Assembly: GCF_035917235.1 (NCBI RefSeq)
Contig: NZ_CP108423.1
Span: 4,431,501 to 4,495,500 of the forward strand
DNA length: 64,000 nt
Origin: Streptomyces sp. NBC_01294
GTDB taxonomy: Bacteria; Actinomycetota; Actinomycetes; Streptomycetales; Streptomycetaceae
Direction of reading: 5' to 3'
Both the position numbers and the translations under genes were made by a program. The notes below the pieces were generated by a model that did no database searches, was not told the origin of the DNA, and saw only the letters and a list, made by a program, of their open reading frames with translations. Positions 14,994 through 23,319 of this stretch are shown piece after piece (within the stretch, counting starts at the first letter, position 1; every line of letters starts with the position of its first letter).

Positions 14994-15979
14994 TGACGAC
15001 GGCAGTCGCACGCCCGGCGGGACCCGCGGTGCCTCCTCCCGCGGACCGCCTCCGGCCGCTTCCCCTGCGCCGGCTCGTACGCTCCGAACTGCGCCGGATC
15101 CTGAGTCCCCGGCCGGTCCGCTGGGCCCTGTACGCCCTGCCGCTGCTGCTCCTCGCGTTCGCGGCCGCCGCCTACCTCGGCCACCACACCGACACGGCCT
15201 CGGCGTGGCGCGAGGCCGAGGCGGCGTACCAGCAGTACGCCGCGGAGGCGGCTCGGCGGTCGGGCAACGTGGAACAGCTGTCGGCGCAGTACTTCTACGA
15301 CGATCCGCGCTACCAGCTGACCAAGGCGTCCTTCGTGGACCTGCGCGCCGTACTGTCCGCCGTCGCGGTGGCCGGGCTGGTCTTCGGCCTCTTCAGCGGA
15401 GGAGCCGACTGGTCCTCCCGCGTGATCCTCAACCTCGTCGCCGCCGAGCCGCGCCGGGCCCGCCTGTTCGCCACGCGCGGTCTGCTGGTCGCCGCCGTCG
15501 CGGCGACGACCGCCCTGGCGACGGCGGCGTTCCTGGTCCCGCTGCTCCTGGCCACGGCCCATCTCCGGGGCACCACCGCCGACGCCGACGCACACTTCTG
15601 GTCGGTTCTGGCCGCCATCGTGCTCAGAGGCGCCCTCTTCGTCGGGCTGGTGGCCCTGCTCGGCTACGCCCTGGCGATGCTGACCCGCAGCCTGACGGTG
15701 GCGCTCGGCGTCGCCCTGGCCTACCTCGTCGTCGCCGAGCGACTGGTGCAGGACTACGTCCCCTCGCTCACGGAGTCCCACTTCTCCGGCATCGCCTTCG
15801 CCGTGCTCAACGAACGGCTGCTGATGCTGACCGACAAGACCGACTGCGTCGGCGAGATCGCCTGCGCCGCCATGCGCGAGGGCACGACCGCGACCCACGC
15901 CTTCGTCGCCCTGGCGGTCTACCTGCTGCCCGTCGCCGCGGCCGCCCTGTGGAGGTTCACCCGCACCGACATCGGCTGA
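14993..15979 (+). CDS. ABC-2 type permease (second of two paralogues)
   Basis: 328 residues. Its ATG shares one base with the previous stop (TGATG), implying coupled translation. It has a single N-terminal helix (ALYALPLLLLAFAAAAYLG), a soluble loop with YFYDDPRYQLTKASFVDLR, then a membrane block and the terminal ALWRFTRTDIG. See the first permease for the homology. With the ATPase and lipoprotein it completes an exporter operon of four genes (12447-15979). Confidence 0.9.
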   Translation: MTTAVARPAGPAVPPPADRLRPLPLRRLVRSELRRILSPRPVRWALYALPLLLLAFAAAAYLGHHTDTASAWREAEAAYQQYAAEAARRSGNVEQLSAQYFYDDPRYQLTKASFVDLRAVLSAVAVAGLVFGLFSGGADWSSRVILNLVAAEPRRARLFATRGLLVAAVAATTALATAAFLVPLLLATAHLRGTTADADAHFWSVLAAIVLRGALFVGLVALLGYALAMLTRSLTVALGVALAYLVVAERLVQDYVPSLTESHFSGIAFAVLNERLLMLTDKTDCVGEIACAAMREGTTATHAFVALAVYLLPVAAAALWRFTRTDIG

Positions 15980-15999
15980 GCCCGCCCTCCCCGCACCCG

Positions 16000-16695
16000 T
16001 TACTCCTTCCGCGCGGAGGTCCAGCCCTGGCGGCGGAGGCTTTCGAAGCCGTCGAGGAGGAGGTCCAGGGCGAATTCGAACTCGAACTGGTCGTCGCAGC
16101 CGCCACCGACGGTGGAGCCCCCGTCGTGTGCGGCCGTCGCGGCCAGTTCCGCGATGTGCGGGTAGTGCGCCGCCAGCCCGGGGTCCGGCGGGCCGGAGGG
16201 GCCCGAGGTGTCGAAGAGCTCCTGGCTGAAGCCGAGCAGGCGGCTGCCCATCGCGTGCATGACGTGGTGGGTGAGGTCGGCGGAGAGGCCGCCGTTCCGG
16301 AAGCTCCCGGCCATCGAGTCCAGGTACGCCAGCACGGCCGGGGTGGGGCCGGTCCGCGATTCGATGACCCGGGCCGCCCAGGGGTGGCGCAGCAGGACCC
16401 GCCGGGCCGAGAGGATCCGCCCGCGGACCACGCGCTGCCAGTCGGGGCCCGCGGCCGGCGGGTCGATCTCGCCGACGACGGCGTCGGCCATGCCGTCGAG
16501 CAGCTCCTCCTTGTTGGCCACGTGCTTGTAGAGGGCCATCGGTACGACGTCCAGCTCCTGCGCGAGCCTGCGCATGCTGAGCGCGTCGATGCCGATGGCG
16601 TCGGCGAGCGTGACGGCGGCGCGCAGGACGCGGTCCCTGTTCAGGGGGATCCGTTGCGTGTGCGCGTGCGCTTGCGTGGCTTCCTGCCGGGTCAT
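16000..16695 (-). CDS. TetR family transcriptional regulator (TetR_C type)
   Basis: 231 residues with ATG at 16695; the longer frame runs through the operators and is rejected. HTH: LNRDRVLRAAVTLADAIGIDALSMRRLAQELDVVPMALYKHVANKEELLDGM, a good TetR N-terminus. The C-terminal half resembles TetR_C_1 proteins (ARRVLLRHPWAARVIESR, MGSRLLGFSQELF). It is divergent from the DUF4386 gene, with two perfect palindromes between them, so it most likely represses that gene and itself. Ligand unknown. Confidence 0.92.
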   Translation of the reverse strand: MTRQEATQAHAHTQRIPLNRDRVLRAAVTLADAIGIDALSMRRLAQELDVVPMALYKHVANKEELLDGMADAVVGEIDPPAAGPDWQRVVRGRILSARRVLLRHPWAARVIESRTGPTPAVLAYLDSMAGSFRNGGLSADLTHHVMHAMGSRLLGFSQELFDTSGPSGPPDPGLAAHYPHIAELAATAAHDGGSTVGGGCDDQFEFEFALDLLLDGFESLRRQGWTSARKE

Positions 16696-16735
16696 CCCGG
16701 TTCGACCCCTTCCCTCCTCGACGAACCCTCTCTCC

Positions 16736-16789
16736 TTGACGAGTGTACGCCGTACACCTAGGGTTGGCGTCAGGTGTACGCCGTACACC
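16736..16789. promoter_or_regulatory. promoter with two TetR-type palindromic operators
   Basis: GTGTACGCCGTACAC (16743-16757) and GGTGTACGCCGTACACC (16773-16789) are perfect palindromes whose centres are 31 bp apart, about three helical turns. On the plus strand a -35 TTGACG (16736-16741) and -10 TAGGGT (16759-16764) are separated by 17 bases. The first palindrome therefore fills the spacer and would block RNA polymerase. Confidence 0.85.
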
Positions 16790-16815
16790 GCCATCGAGCG
16801 AGGGGTACCCAGAAG

Positions 16816-17493
16816 ATGAGTCCGGACCGGAGAACCGCGGTGGCCGCCGGGTCGCTGTTCCTGCTGACCGAGGTCGCCGCGATAGCAGGGGCGGTCCTGT
16901 ACCGCCCCCTGCTGGGCGCGGCGGACGGCCGGCTCGTGCAGGGCGCCGACACGCAGGCGCTGCTCGGGGTGCTCTGCGAGGTGGTGCTGGTGGTGGCGGT
17001 GGCCGGTACCGGCGCCGCGCTGTTCCCCGTCCTACGACGCCACGGGGAGGGGCTCGCGCTCGGATACGCCTTCGGGCGGCTGCTGGAGGCGGCCGTCATC
17101 GCCCTCGGGATCGTCGCCGTCCTGGCGCTCGTCACCCTGCGGCGGGACGCGGGGGCGGCGCCCGGCGCCGACGTCGCGATGGCGGCCGTGCACGACTGGA
17201 CGTTCCTGCTCGGGCCCAACATCGCCCTCGGCCTGAACACCGTCCTGCTCGCCTACCTGGCGTACCGCGCACGGCTCGTGCCGCGCTTCATCGCCGTGCT
17301 CGGGCTGGTCGGCGGGCCGCTGATCTGCGCCTCGGCCGTCGCCGTGATGTTCGGGGCCTACACGCAGCTGTCCGTGGCGGGGGCGGCCGCCGCGCTCCCG
17401 GTGTTCGCCTGGGAGCTGGCGCTGGCCGGGTGGCTGATCGTCAGGGGGTTCGGGCCGGCGCGGGGCGCCGCGCCCCGGGCAGACGGAAAATGA
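16816..17493 (+). CDS. DUF4386 family membrane protein
   Basis: 225 residues from the ATG at 16816 (AGAAG upstream). The pattern is that of DUF4386: RRTAVAAGSLFLLTEVAAIAGAVLYRPLLG, a second helix with EVVLVVAVAGTGAALFPVLRRHGEGLALGY, a helix around ALGIVAVLALVTL, then NIALGLNTVLLAYLAYRARLVPRFIAVLGLVGGPL. About six transmembrane helices. It is controlled by the divergent TetR repressor by operator placement. Biochemical function of the family is unknown; a role in efflux or stress is only inferred. Confidence 0.85.
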   Translation: MSPDRRTAVAAGSLFLLTEVAAIAGAVLYRPLLGAADGRLVQGADTQALLGVLCEVVLVVAVAGTGAALFPVLRRHGEGLALGYAFGRLLEAAVIALGIVAVLALVTLRRDAGAAPGADVAMAAVHDWTFLLGPNIALGLNTVLLAYLAYRARLVPRFIAVLGLVGGPLICASAVAVMFGAYTQLSVAGAAAALPVFAWELALAGWLIVRGFGPARGAAPRADGK

Positions 17494-17512
17494 TCAAGAG
17501 GTCCCCGACGCC

Positions 17513-18757
17513 CTAGACCCTCTCGGTCACGGCGGAGGGCGACGCCACGCCGCTGGTGACGACACGGGTCGGGATGGCGGCGTGCGTACGGCGGTCCAGG
17601 CGGAGCGCGGTCACGGCGAGGGCGATCGCGACGAGCATCATCGCGGCGCCCGCCCAGGCGGTGGCGGAGAAGCCCAGGCCCGCGTCGATGACGGTGCCGC
17701 CGAGCCAGGGGCCACCGGTGTTGCCGAGGTTGAAGGCGGCCGTGGTGGTGGCGCCGGCCAGGGTCGGGGCGGCGCCGGCCACGTTGAACATGCGGGCGTT
17801 GAGCGCGGGGGCGGTGAAGAAGGACGAGACGCCGAGGAGGAAGGACAGGGCGATGGCGGCCACCTGGACGGACGCGAGGAGGGCGAGCGCCGTCAGCAGG
17901 ACGGTCGAGGCGGTGACGCCCCAGATCATCACGCCGAACAGGTGCGCGTCGGCGACCCGGCCGCCGATGGTGGTGCCGACCAGCGCGCCGATGCCGAAGA
18001 GGCCGAGGATCCACGGGACCCACCGGGAGTCCAGCCCGGCCACGTCCGTGAGCAGCGGCGACAGGTAGCTGAACGCGCAGAAGACGCCGCCCGCGGCGAG
18101 CGCCGTGATGCCGATGGACAGCCACACCTGGCGGTCGCGGTAGATGCGCAGCTCGCGCCCGAGCGAGGGCTTCTCGGCGGGCAGCGGGATCTTCGGGATC
18201 AGCGCCAGGATGCCGACGAGGGCGATCGCGGAGGCCGCGCCGACCGACCAGAACGCGGAGCGCCAGCCCAGGTGCTCCCCGAGGAAGGCGCCGGCCGGGA
18301 CGCCGAGGACGTTGGCGATGGACAGGCCGCCGATCATGACGGCCATCGCGCGGGCCCGCTGGTCCTTGTCGACCATGGCGATGGCGACGGCCGCGCCGAC
18401 GGCCCAGAAGCCCGCGCAGGCGAACGCGGAGACCACGCGGGAGACGAAGAGGAACTCGTACGAGGGGGCCAGCGCGCCCGCGACCTGCCCGAGGCCGAAG
18501 AGGCTGATGAGGACGACGAGGGTGGTGCGGCGCGGGAGGCGCAGGGTGGCCACGGCCAGCACCGGCGCGCCGATGACCATGCCGATCGCGAAGGCGGATA
18601 TGAGCAGGCCCGCCTGGGGGATGGTGACGCCCAGGTCCGCGGCGATGGGTGGCAGCAGCCCGGAGAGCATGAACTCGCTGGTGCCGAGCGCGAAGACCGA
18701 CAGTCCCAGGATGTAGACGGCGACGGGCATGCGGGGTCGTGCGGCATCTACGGGCAT
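17513..18757 (-). CDS. MFS transporter, AraJ/CmlR-like exporter
   Basis: 414 residues from the ATG at 18757; a start at 18769 is equally open. The N-terminus AVYILGLSVFALGTSEFMLSGLLPPIAADLGVTIPQAGLLISAFAIGM is diagnostic of the DHA1 group containing AraJ, Cmr and chloramphenicol exporters. ATLRLPRRTTLVVL is the loop 2-3 region, and 12 helices are visible. Likely exports sugars or drugs; substrate not determined. No regulator adjacent on this strand. Confidence 0.9.
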   Translation of the reverse strand: MPVDAARPRMPVAVYILGLSVFALGTSEFMLSGLLPPIAADLGVTIPQAGLLISAFAIGMVIGAPVLAVATLRLPRRTTLVVLISLFGLGQVAGALAPSYEFLFVSRVVSAFACAGFWAVGAAVAIAMVDKDQRARAMAVMIGGLSIANVLGVPAGAFLGEHLGWRSAFWSVGAASAIALVGILALIPKIPLPAEKPSLGRELRIYRDRQVWLSIGITALAAGGVFCAFSYLSPLLTDVAGLDSRWVPWILGLFGIGALVGTTIGGRVADAHLFGVMIWGVTASTVLLTALALLASVQVAAIALSFLLGVSSFFTAPALNARMFNVAGAAPTLAGATTTAAFNLGNTGGPWLGGTVIDAGLGFSATAWAGAAMMLVAIALAVTALRLDRRTHAAIPTRVVTSGVASPSAVTERV

Positions 18758-18868
18758 GACTTCCACCAACCATGGCGAAGGCGATCAAATTCCCCCTGGT
18801 GGGCGCGGGTGTGCCGGCCGGGCGCCGGGCCCGGCGCCCGGTCCTGGGCCAGTTCTGGTCAGCCCTGG

Positions 18869-19552
18869 TCAGCCCTGCGTGGTGAGCGTGGTGAGTTCCG
18901 CGGCGAGATTGGCGCGGGCCGGGGCCTCCCAGTGCGCGGTTCCGTAGGGCGTGCGGAAGAGCCGCGGCAGGTCGAGCAGCTGGCGCAGCACGGCGGCGCG
19001 CCCGGTGCGGAAGGCCTCGTCCGGGACGAAGCCGTACTCGGCGCGGACGGCCGCGGCGTAGGCGGCGTAGGCCTGCGGGTCCCCGGCCAGGACGGCCAGG
19101 TCCGCGTCGCAGAGGACCTCGCCGTCGGTGTCGCCGGGGGCGGGGTCGTGGGTGACGGTGAGCCGGACCAGCCGGGCCACCTCGGCGGTGCGCGCGGCGC
19201 CTATGCCCAGCTCGGGCAGGGCCCGCTCGGCCAGGGCAGCGCTGCGCTCCTCGTTCTCGGACCGGTCGGGGCGGTAGACGGCGTCGTGGAACCAGGCGGC
19301 GAGCTGCACGGCGGCCGGATCGGCGGCGTGCGGCGCCAGTACGTCGATCCGGGCGAGTACGTCGGCCAGGTGCGCGGTGGTGTGGTACCGGCGCTGCGGC
19401 TCCGCCCAGGCGGTGAGGAGGCGGTCGGCGTAGGGCTCGGGATCACGGTCGGCGGGGGCGCCGGCGGCGGTGACGGTCGCCCGCCAGCGGGCGCGCAGGG
19501 ACGTGGTGCCGGGGTGGGTGTCGCTGCTCGGGGCGCCTGTGTTCATGGGCAC
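18869..19552 (-). CDS. HD-domain metal-dependent phosphohydrolase-like protein
   Basis: 227 residues; the ATG at 19546 would give 225. The metal ligands of the HD fold are visible: RRYHTTAHLADVLARID (first His), AAWFHDAVYRPDRSENEERSA (HD pair) and LCDADLAVLAGDPQAYAAYAAAVRAEYG (distal Asp). This is the predicted HD-superfamily hydrolase group found widely in actinobacteria. Substrate unknown, possibly a nucleotide. Divergent from cutC. Confidence 0.88.
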   Translation of the reverse strand: MPMNTGAPSSDTHPGTTSLRARWRATVTAAGAPADRDPEPYADRLLTAWAEPQRRYHTTAHLADVLARIDVLAPHAADPAAVQLAAWFHDAVYRPDRSENEERSAALAERALPELGIGAARTAEVARLVRLTVTHDPAPGDTDGEVLCDADLAVLAGDPQAYAAYAAAVRAEYGFVPDEAFRTGRAAVLRQLLDLPRLFRTPYGTAHWEAPARANLAAELTTLTTQG

Positions 19553-19668
19553 ATTGTGGGGGTGGCGTGATGGTGCTGGTGAAGCGCGGGTGGAGGCCCG
19601 TACCCTGATATTGGACTAGACCTATTTCCGAGCTGTTTCCCGAGCTGTCTTCCGAAGGATGGGATCGA
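19553..19668. other. divergent promoter region between the HD-domain gene and cutC
   Basis: This 116-bp gap is the only shared promoter space of the two genes. It holds the DasR-like site (19610-19625). A ribosome site for cutC is visible as GAAGGATGGG a few bases before the ATG. No other feature is seen. Confidence 0.4.
19610..19625. promoter_or_regulatory. DasR-like (dre) operator upstream of cutC
   Basis: ATTGGACTAGACCTAT matches the palindromic dre consensus of the GlcNAc-responsive GntR-family regulator DasR (core GGTCTAGACC) at 12 of 16 positions. It lies 44 bp upstream of the cutC start, a promoter-proximal position. Inference only. Confidence 0.45.
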
Positions 19669-20355
19669 ATGAGCAACCGTGCGCTCCTGGAGGTGATCGC
19701 CCTCGACGTGGAGGATGCGGTCGCGGCCCAGGCCGGTGGGGCGGACCGACTCGAACTGGTCACCGACATGGCCGCCGACGGGCTCACCCCGCCGCGCGAG
19801 ACCTTCGCGGCGATCAGGGCGGCGGTCGACATCCCGCTGCGCGTGATGCTCCGCAGGGCGGACGGCTTCGCGGCCGGTGACGTCTCCGTCCTGGTCGAGA
19901 CGGCGCGGGCGATGCGGGCGGAGGGCGCGGACGAGTTCGTCCTGGGCTTCCTGACCCCGGACGGAAGCCCCGACCTGGCCGCCGTCGAGGCGGTCCTGGC
20001 GGAGCTGGACGGCTGCCGCTGGACCTTCCACCGGGCGATCGACCGCGCGGCGGACCGGGACCAGCTGCGCAAGACGCTGGCCGACCTTCCCGGGCTGGAC
20101 GCGTACCTGACCGCGGGCTCGGCGGCCGGGGTCGCCGAGGGCCTGCCGGTGCTGCTGGCCGAGGCGGGGCGGCGGGGGGAGCCGGGGTACGGGGCGCGGA
20201 TCCTGGTCGGCGGCGGCCTGACGCTCGGGCACCTGCCGGTGCTGCGGGCGGGGGGTGTGGACGCGTTCCACATCGGCGGCGCGGCCCGTCCCTCCGGGTG
20301 GGGCCGACCCGTCTCGGCCGAAGCCGTGGCCGAATGGCGAACCGCCCTGTCCTGA
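19669..20355 (+). CDS. cutC: copper homeostasis protein CutC-like
   Basis: 228 residues. LLEVIALDVEDAVAAQAGGADRLELVTDMAADGLTPP is the hallmark opening of CutC (TIM barrel). It continues with IPLRVMLRRADGF, EFVLGFLTPDGSPDL, WTFHRAIDRAAD, YLTAGSA and RILVGGGLTLGHLPVL. CutC was linked to copper tolerance in E. coli, but its catalytic role is unsettled. It is monocistronic, between a divergent HD gene and a composite repeat. A DasR-like site precedes it. Confidence 0.92.
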   Translation: MSNRALLEVIALDVEDAVAAQAGGADRLELVTDMAADGLTPPRETFAAIRAAVDIPLRVMLRRADGFAAGDVSVLVETARAMRAEGADEFVLGFLTPDGSPDLAAVEAVLAELDGCRWTFHRAIDRAADRDQLRKTLADLPGLDAYLTAGSAAGVAEGLPVLLAEAGRRGEPGYGARILVGGGLTLGHLPVLRAGGVDAFHIGGAARPSGWGRPVSAEAVAEWRTALS

Positions 20356-20368
20356 CCAGCTGAAAGAA

Positions 20369-20600
20369 CGGGGCTCCGCCCCGGACCCCGCTCCTCAAAC
20401 GCCGGAGGGGCTGGATGGTGCGGCGGGGCTGAAAGATCTGGGCTCCGCCCCGGACCCTGCGCTTCAAACGCCCGAGGAGCTGGATGGTGCCGCGGGGCTG
20501 GAAAATCCAGCCCCGCCGGCGTTTGAGGCGATCTTTCAGCCTCGCCGGCGTTTGAGGCGCGGGCGCGGAGCGCCGTAGGGGTCCGGGGCGGAGCCCCGGC
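20369..20600. repeat. composite intergenic repeat between convergent genes
   Basis: Two plus-oriented copies of the dispersed element (from 20369 and about 20436) are followed by minus-oriented copies (20502-20600), making a long imperfect palindrome. The outer ends are GGGGCTCCGCCCC-type hairpins placed 14 bp after each flanking stop codon. This suits bidirectional termination between cutC and the HelD-type gene. Confidence 0.8.
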
Positions 20601-20614
20601 AGTGGACCCGCAGG

Positions 20615-22708
20615 TCAGGACAGGGCGGCGGGCAGCGGGGTCGCGTGGAGGACCGCGAGGCCCGAGACGGCCCGGGTGAGGCAGACGTACAGCCGGCGCA
20701 GCCCCGTCCGCTCGTCCGGTTCGCCGTCGACGATCGCCGCGGGCTCGTCCAGGACCACGTAGTCGTACTCCAGACCCTTCGCCAGCGAGGCGGGAACCAG
20801 GGTCAGCCGCGCCTCCACCGTGGTCTCCTCGCCCGGCGCCAGGCACGGCAGGTCCGCCTCCCGAAGGGCCTGCGCCAGGGCCGGGATACGCGCGTCCGCC
20901 GCGATCAGGCCGATCGAACCCTCGTGCACGAGCGACTCCCGGCACGCCGAGACCACCGCCGCCGTCAGATCCGCCCCCGCCGTCTGCGAGATCCGCAGCG
21001 AACCCGGGGTCTCACGGACCGACGCGACCGGGGCCAGCCCCGGGGAGATCGACGGCAGCAGGCGCGACGCGTACGCGATCACCTCGCGCGGCACGCGGAA
21101 GCCCGCCGTCAGCTCCTCCACCACCGCCTGCGGCTTGCCCAGGTGGGTCAGGGCCTCGTCCCAGCTGCGCGTCGCCCACGGCGTGGTGCCCTGCGCGAGG
21201 TCGCCCAGGACCGTCGCCGAACCCGTCGTGCAGCGCCGCCCCACCGCCCGGTACTGCATCGGGGACAGGTCCTGCGCCTCGTCGAGGACCACATGGCCCA
21301 GGGAGTGGGTGCGTTCCACCAGGTCGGCCGCCTCGTCGATCAGGACCAGGTCCGCCGCCGACCACTTCGCCGACTTCACGCTGCGCAGCGGCTTCGGCCA
21401 GGCCAGCAGCTTCTGCTCGTCCGCGGTGAGGACGCCCTCCGCGTGCAGCGCGAGGAAGTCCGGGTCGGACAGCAGCCGCAGGAGCAGCTTCGCCGGGTCG
21501 ACCGGCGGCCAGATCTCCTTCACCGCCGCCTTCACCGCGGCGTTGCGGGCCACCGCGTCCTGCACGCGGTCGTCCGGCGCCTCGCCCGCCTGCTCCATCC
21601 GTACCAGCACCGCGTGCGCGATGCGCTGCGGCAGCGCCTCCCGGGCCGCGCCGTAGCGGATGTCGCGGTTCTGCAGCTCCTGGACCATCTCGGCGATCTC
21701 GTACGCGGGCACCCGCCAGCGCCGCGAACCGCGCACCACCATCAGCGCCTCGGTGGGCTGCGTGACGTGCGAGCGGACCGCGCGGCCCAGCACCTGTGCC
21801 ATCCGGGCGTCGCCCTTGACCACGGCGGTTTCGGCGGCGTCCGTGCCGCGTACCTCCAAGCCGTCGCGGGCGACCAGGTCGTCGACGGTGGCCTGCTTGA
21901 CCTCCAGCTCGCCCAGGGCGGGCAGGACCTGCTCGATGTAGTGCAGGAAGGAACGGTTCGGCCCGATGACGAGCGTGCCCGTGCGGGCCAGGCGGTCGCG
22001 GTGCGCGTACAGCAGGTACGCCACCCGGTGCAGGCCGACGGCCGTCTTCCCGGTGCCGGGGCCGCCCTGCACGCAGACGGAGCCGGACAGGCCGGAACGC
22101 ACGATCTCGTCCTGCTCGGGCTGGATCGTCGCGACGATGTCCCGCATGGGGCCGACGCGCGGACGCTCGATCTCCTGCTGGAGCAGCTTGCTGACCGCGG
22201 CCGCCTCGGAGGGGTCCGACAGGTGCTCGTCCTCGTACGCGGTCAGCTCGCCGCCGGTGTAGCCGAAGCGGCGGCGCAGCGCGATGTCCTGCGGGTCGGT
22301 CTTGGAGGCCCGGTAGAACGGCTGGGACACGGGCGCGCGCCAGTCGATGACCATCGGGTCGCCGTCGGCGTCGTGGACGTGGCGGCGGCCGATGTAGAAC
22401 TGCTCGCCCTCCGCCCCCTCGGCGAGCTCCGCGCCGGGGGCGTGCAGGTAGTTCAGGCGGCCGAAGAAGAGGGGGGTGTGGGCGAGGTCGGCGAGGGCCT
22501 TGATGCGGTCGTCGATCTGCGCCTGGAGGACGATCGCGTTGACCCAGTTCGCGGTGACGTCGCGGATGTCCAGGGCTTCGACGTCCTCGCGCATGGCGCG
22601 CAGGGCGGCGCGCGAGGCGGTGAGGTGGGCCCGTTCGCGGCCCAGCGGGTCGGCGGGGGCGGTCGTCGTCGCGTCGTCGTGAGTGGTGTCGGGGGCGTGC
22701 GCGGGCAC
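20615..22708 (-). CDS. HelD-family UvrD-like ATPase (RNA polymerase recycling, HelD/HelR type)
   Basis: 697 residues from a GTG with GGAGG seven bases upstream. It begins with a helical arm (RERAHLTASRAALRAMREDVEALD), then GEQFYIGRRHVHDADGDPMVIDWRAPVSQPFY, a segment diagnostic of HelD. Walker A GGPGTGKT is at 215-222, the Q-type and motif II segment is HVVLDEAQDLSPMQYRAV, and the C-terminal helicase block includes KGLEYDYVVLDEPA and RRLYVCLTRAV. HelD proteins remove stalled RNA polymerase; HelR versions confer rifamycin tolerance. Whether this is the housekeeping or rifamycin-linked type cannot be told from sequence alone. Confidence 0.88.
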   Translation of the reverse strand: MPAHAPDTTHDDATTTAPADPLGRERAHLTASRAALRAMREDVEALDIRDVTANWVNAIVLQAQIDDRIKALADLAHTPLFFGRLNYLHAPGAELAEGAEGEQFYIGRRHVHDADGDPMVIDWRAPVSQPFYRASKTDPQDIALRRRFGYTGGELTAYEDEHLSDPSEAAAVSKLLQQEIERPRVGPMRDIVATIQPEQDEIVRSGLSGSVCVQGGPGTGKTAVGLHRVAYLLYAHRDRLARTGTLVIGPNRSFLHYIEQVLPALGELEVKQATVDDLVARDGLEVRGTDAAETAVVKGDARMAQVLGRAVRSHVTQPTEALMVVRGSRRWRVPAYEIAEMVQELQNRDIRYGAAREALPQRIAHAVLVRMEQAGEAPDDRVQDAVARNAAVKAAVKEIWPPVDPAKLLLRLLSDPDFLALHAEGVLTADEQKLLAWPKPLRSVKSAKWSAADLVLIDEAADLVERTHSLGHVVLDEAQDLSPMQYRAVGRRCTTGSATVLGDLAQGTTPWATRSWDEALTHLGKPQAVVEELTAGFRVPREVIAYASRLLPSISPGLAPVASVRETPGSLRISQTAGADLTAAVVSACRESLVHEGSIGLIAADARIPALAQALREADLPCLAPGEETTVEARLTLVPASLAKGLEYDYVVLDEPAAIVDGEPDERTGLRRLYVCLTRAVSGLAVLHATPLPAALS

Positions 22709-23018
22709 GGGACTGCCTCCAGCTGCTGGTACGGAACAGAAGCCCGCCGGTTTCCGGCCGGCGGGCGGCTCTCCCCGATGAGGCGGTGGGAGGCGGCAAG
22801 AGCGGAGATTCTAGTCACCGCGGGGCGGCGGCGCGAACGGATTAGGCGGCCGGGAATCCCTTCCGGCCGGTACCTCCGTACGGGTTGTCATACCCGGGAG
22901 TGTCAGACCCTGGTAGGCCCATCAGGGGATGGCATGGGCCGGGAGGAGGATGCCGGAGGCCTGGGGATTCCGCCCCCAGAGCGATGTGCTCGCCGCGGCG
23001 AAAACGCACCATGGACAC
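22709..23018. other. divergent intergenic region between the HelD-type gene and a small gene
   Basis: This 310-bp region holds the HelD-type leader (hairpin 22742-22766), its presumed -10 at 22808-22813, and the promoter side of the small gene at 23019. The frame of the small gene is open further upstream, but no ribosome site supports an earlier start. No other gene seen. Confidence 0.45.
22742..22766 (-). promoter_or_regulatory. GC hairpin in the leader of the HelD-type gene
   Basis: A perfect 9-bp stem (GCCCGCCGG with CCGGCGGGC, 7-base loop) lies 34 bp upstream of the GTG start and is followed on the transcript by TTCTGTTCC. It sits downstream of a plausible -10 TAGAAT (22813-22808), so it would be in the 5' untranslated region and could attenuate transcription. 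Functional role is inferred. Confidence 0.5.
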
Positions 23019-23204
23019 ATGAGCACCGCAACCTTCACCCCGGTCCAGGGTGGCCGCCCGGCCGGCGCCACCGCCATCTCCGACTCCCGTTCCCGCCACT
23101 CCGTCGGCAGCATGCTGCGGGCCGCGAAGGTCTTCGCGGCGGCCGCGGTGAGCGTCGTCGTCCTGGGCGAATACGCCGAGGACGCGGGCGTCATACGCCG
23201 CTGA
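23019..23204 (+). CDS. small conserved hypothetical protein
   Basis: 61 residues from the ATG at 23019. Polar N-terminus (MSTATFTPVQGGRPAGATAISDSRSRHS) and one hydrophobic helix (VFAAAAVSVVVLGEYAEDAGVIRR). It could be membrane-associated, but the segment is short. Short Streptomyces proteins of this shape are common beside the HelD-type gene in annotations I recall, without known function. Moderate confidence that it is a gene. Confidence 0.5.
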   Translation: MSTATFTPVQGGRPAGATAISDSRSRHSVGSMLRAAKVFAAAAVSVVVLGEYAEDAGVIRR

Positions 23205-23319
23205 CCACCGGCCCCGCCCGACCGGCCGGTGGAAGCGGGCTCGACGTGGCCTGGACGGGCACTGGACGTGGACTCGGCGCCGTGCGTGCGGAATTGACTG
23301 ATCCACTAGGGTCACGCGC

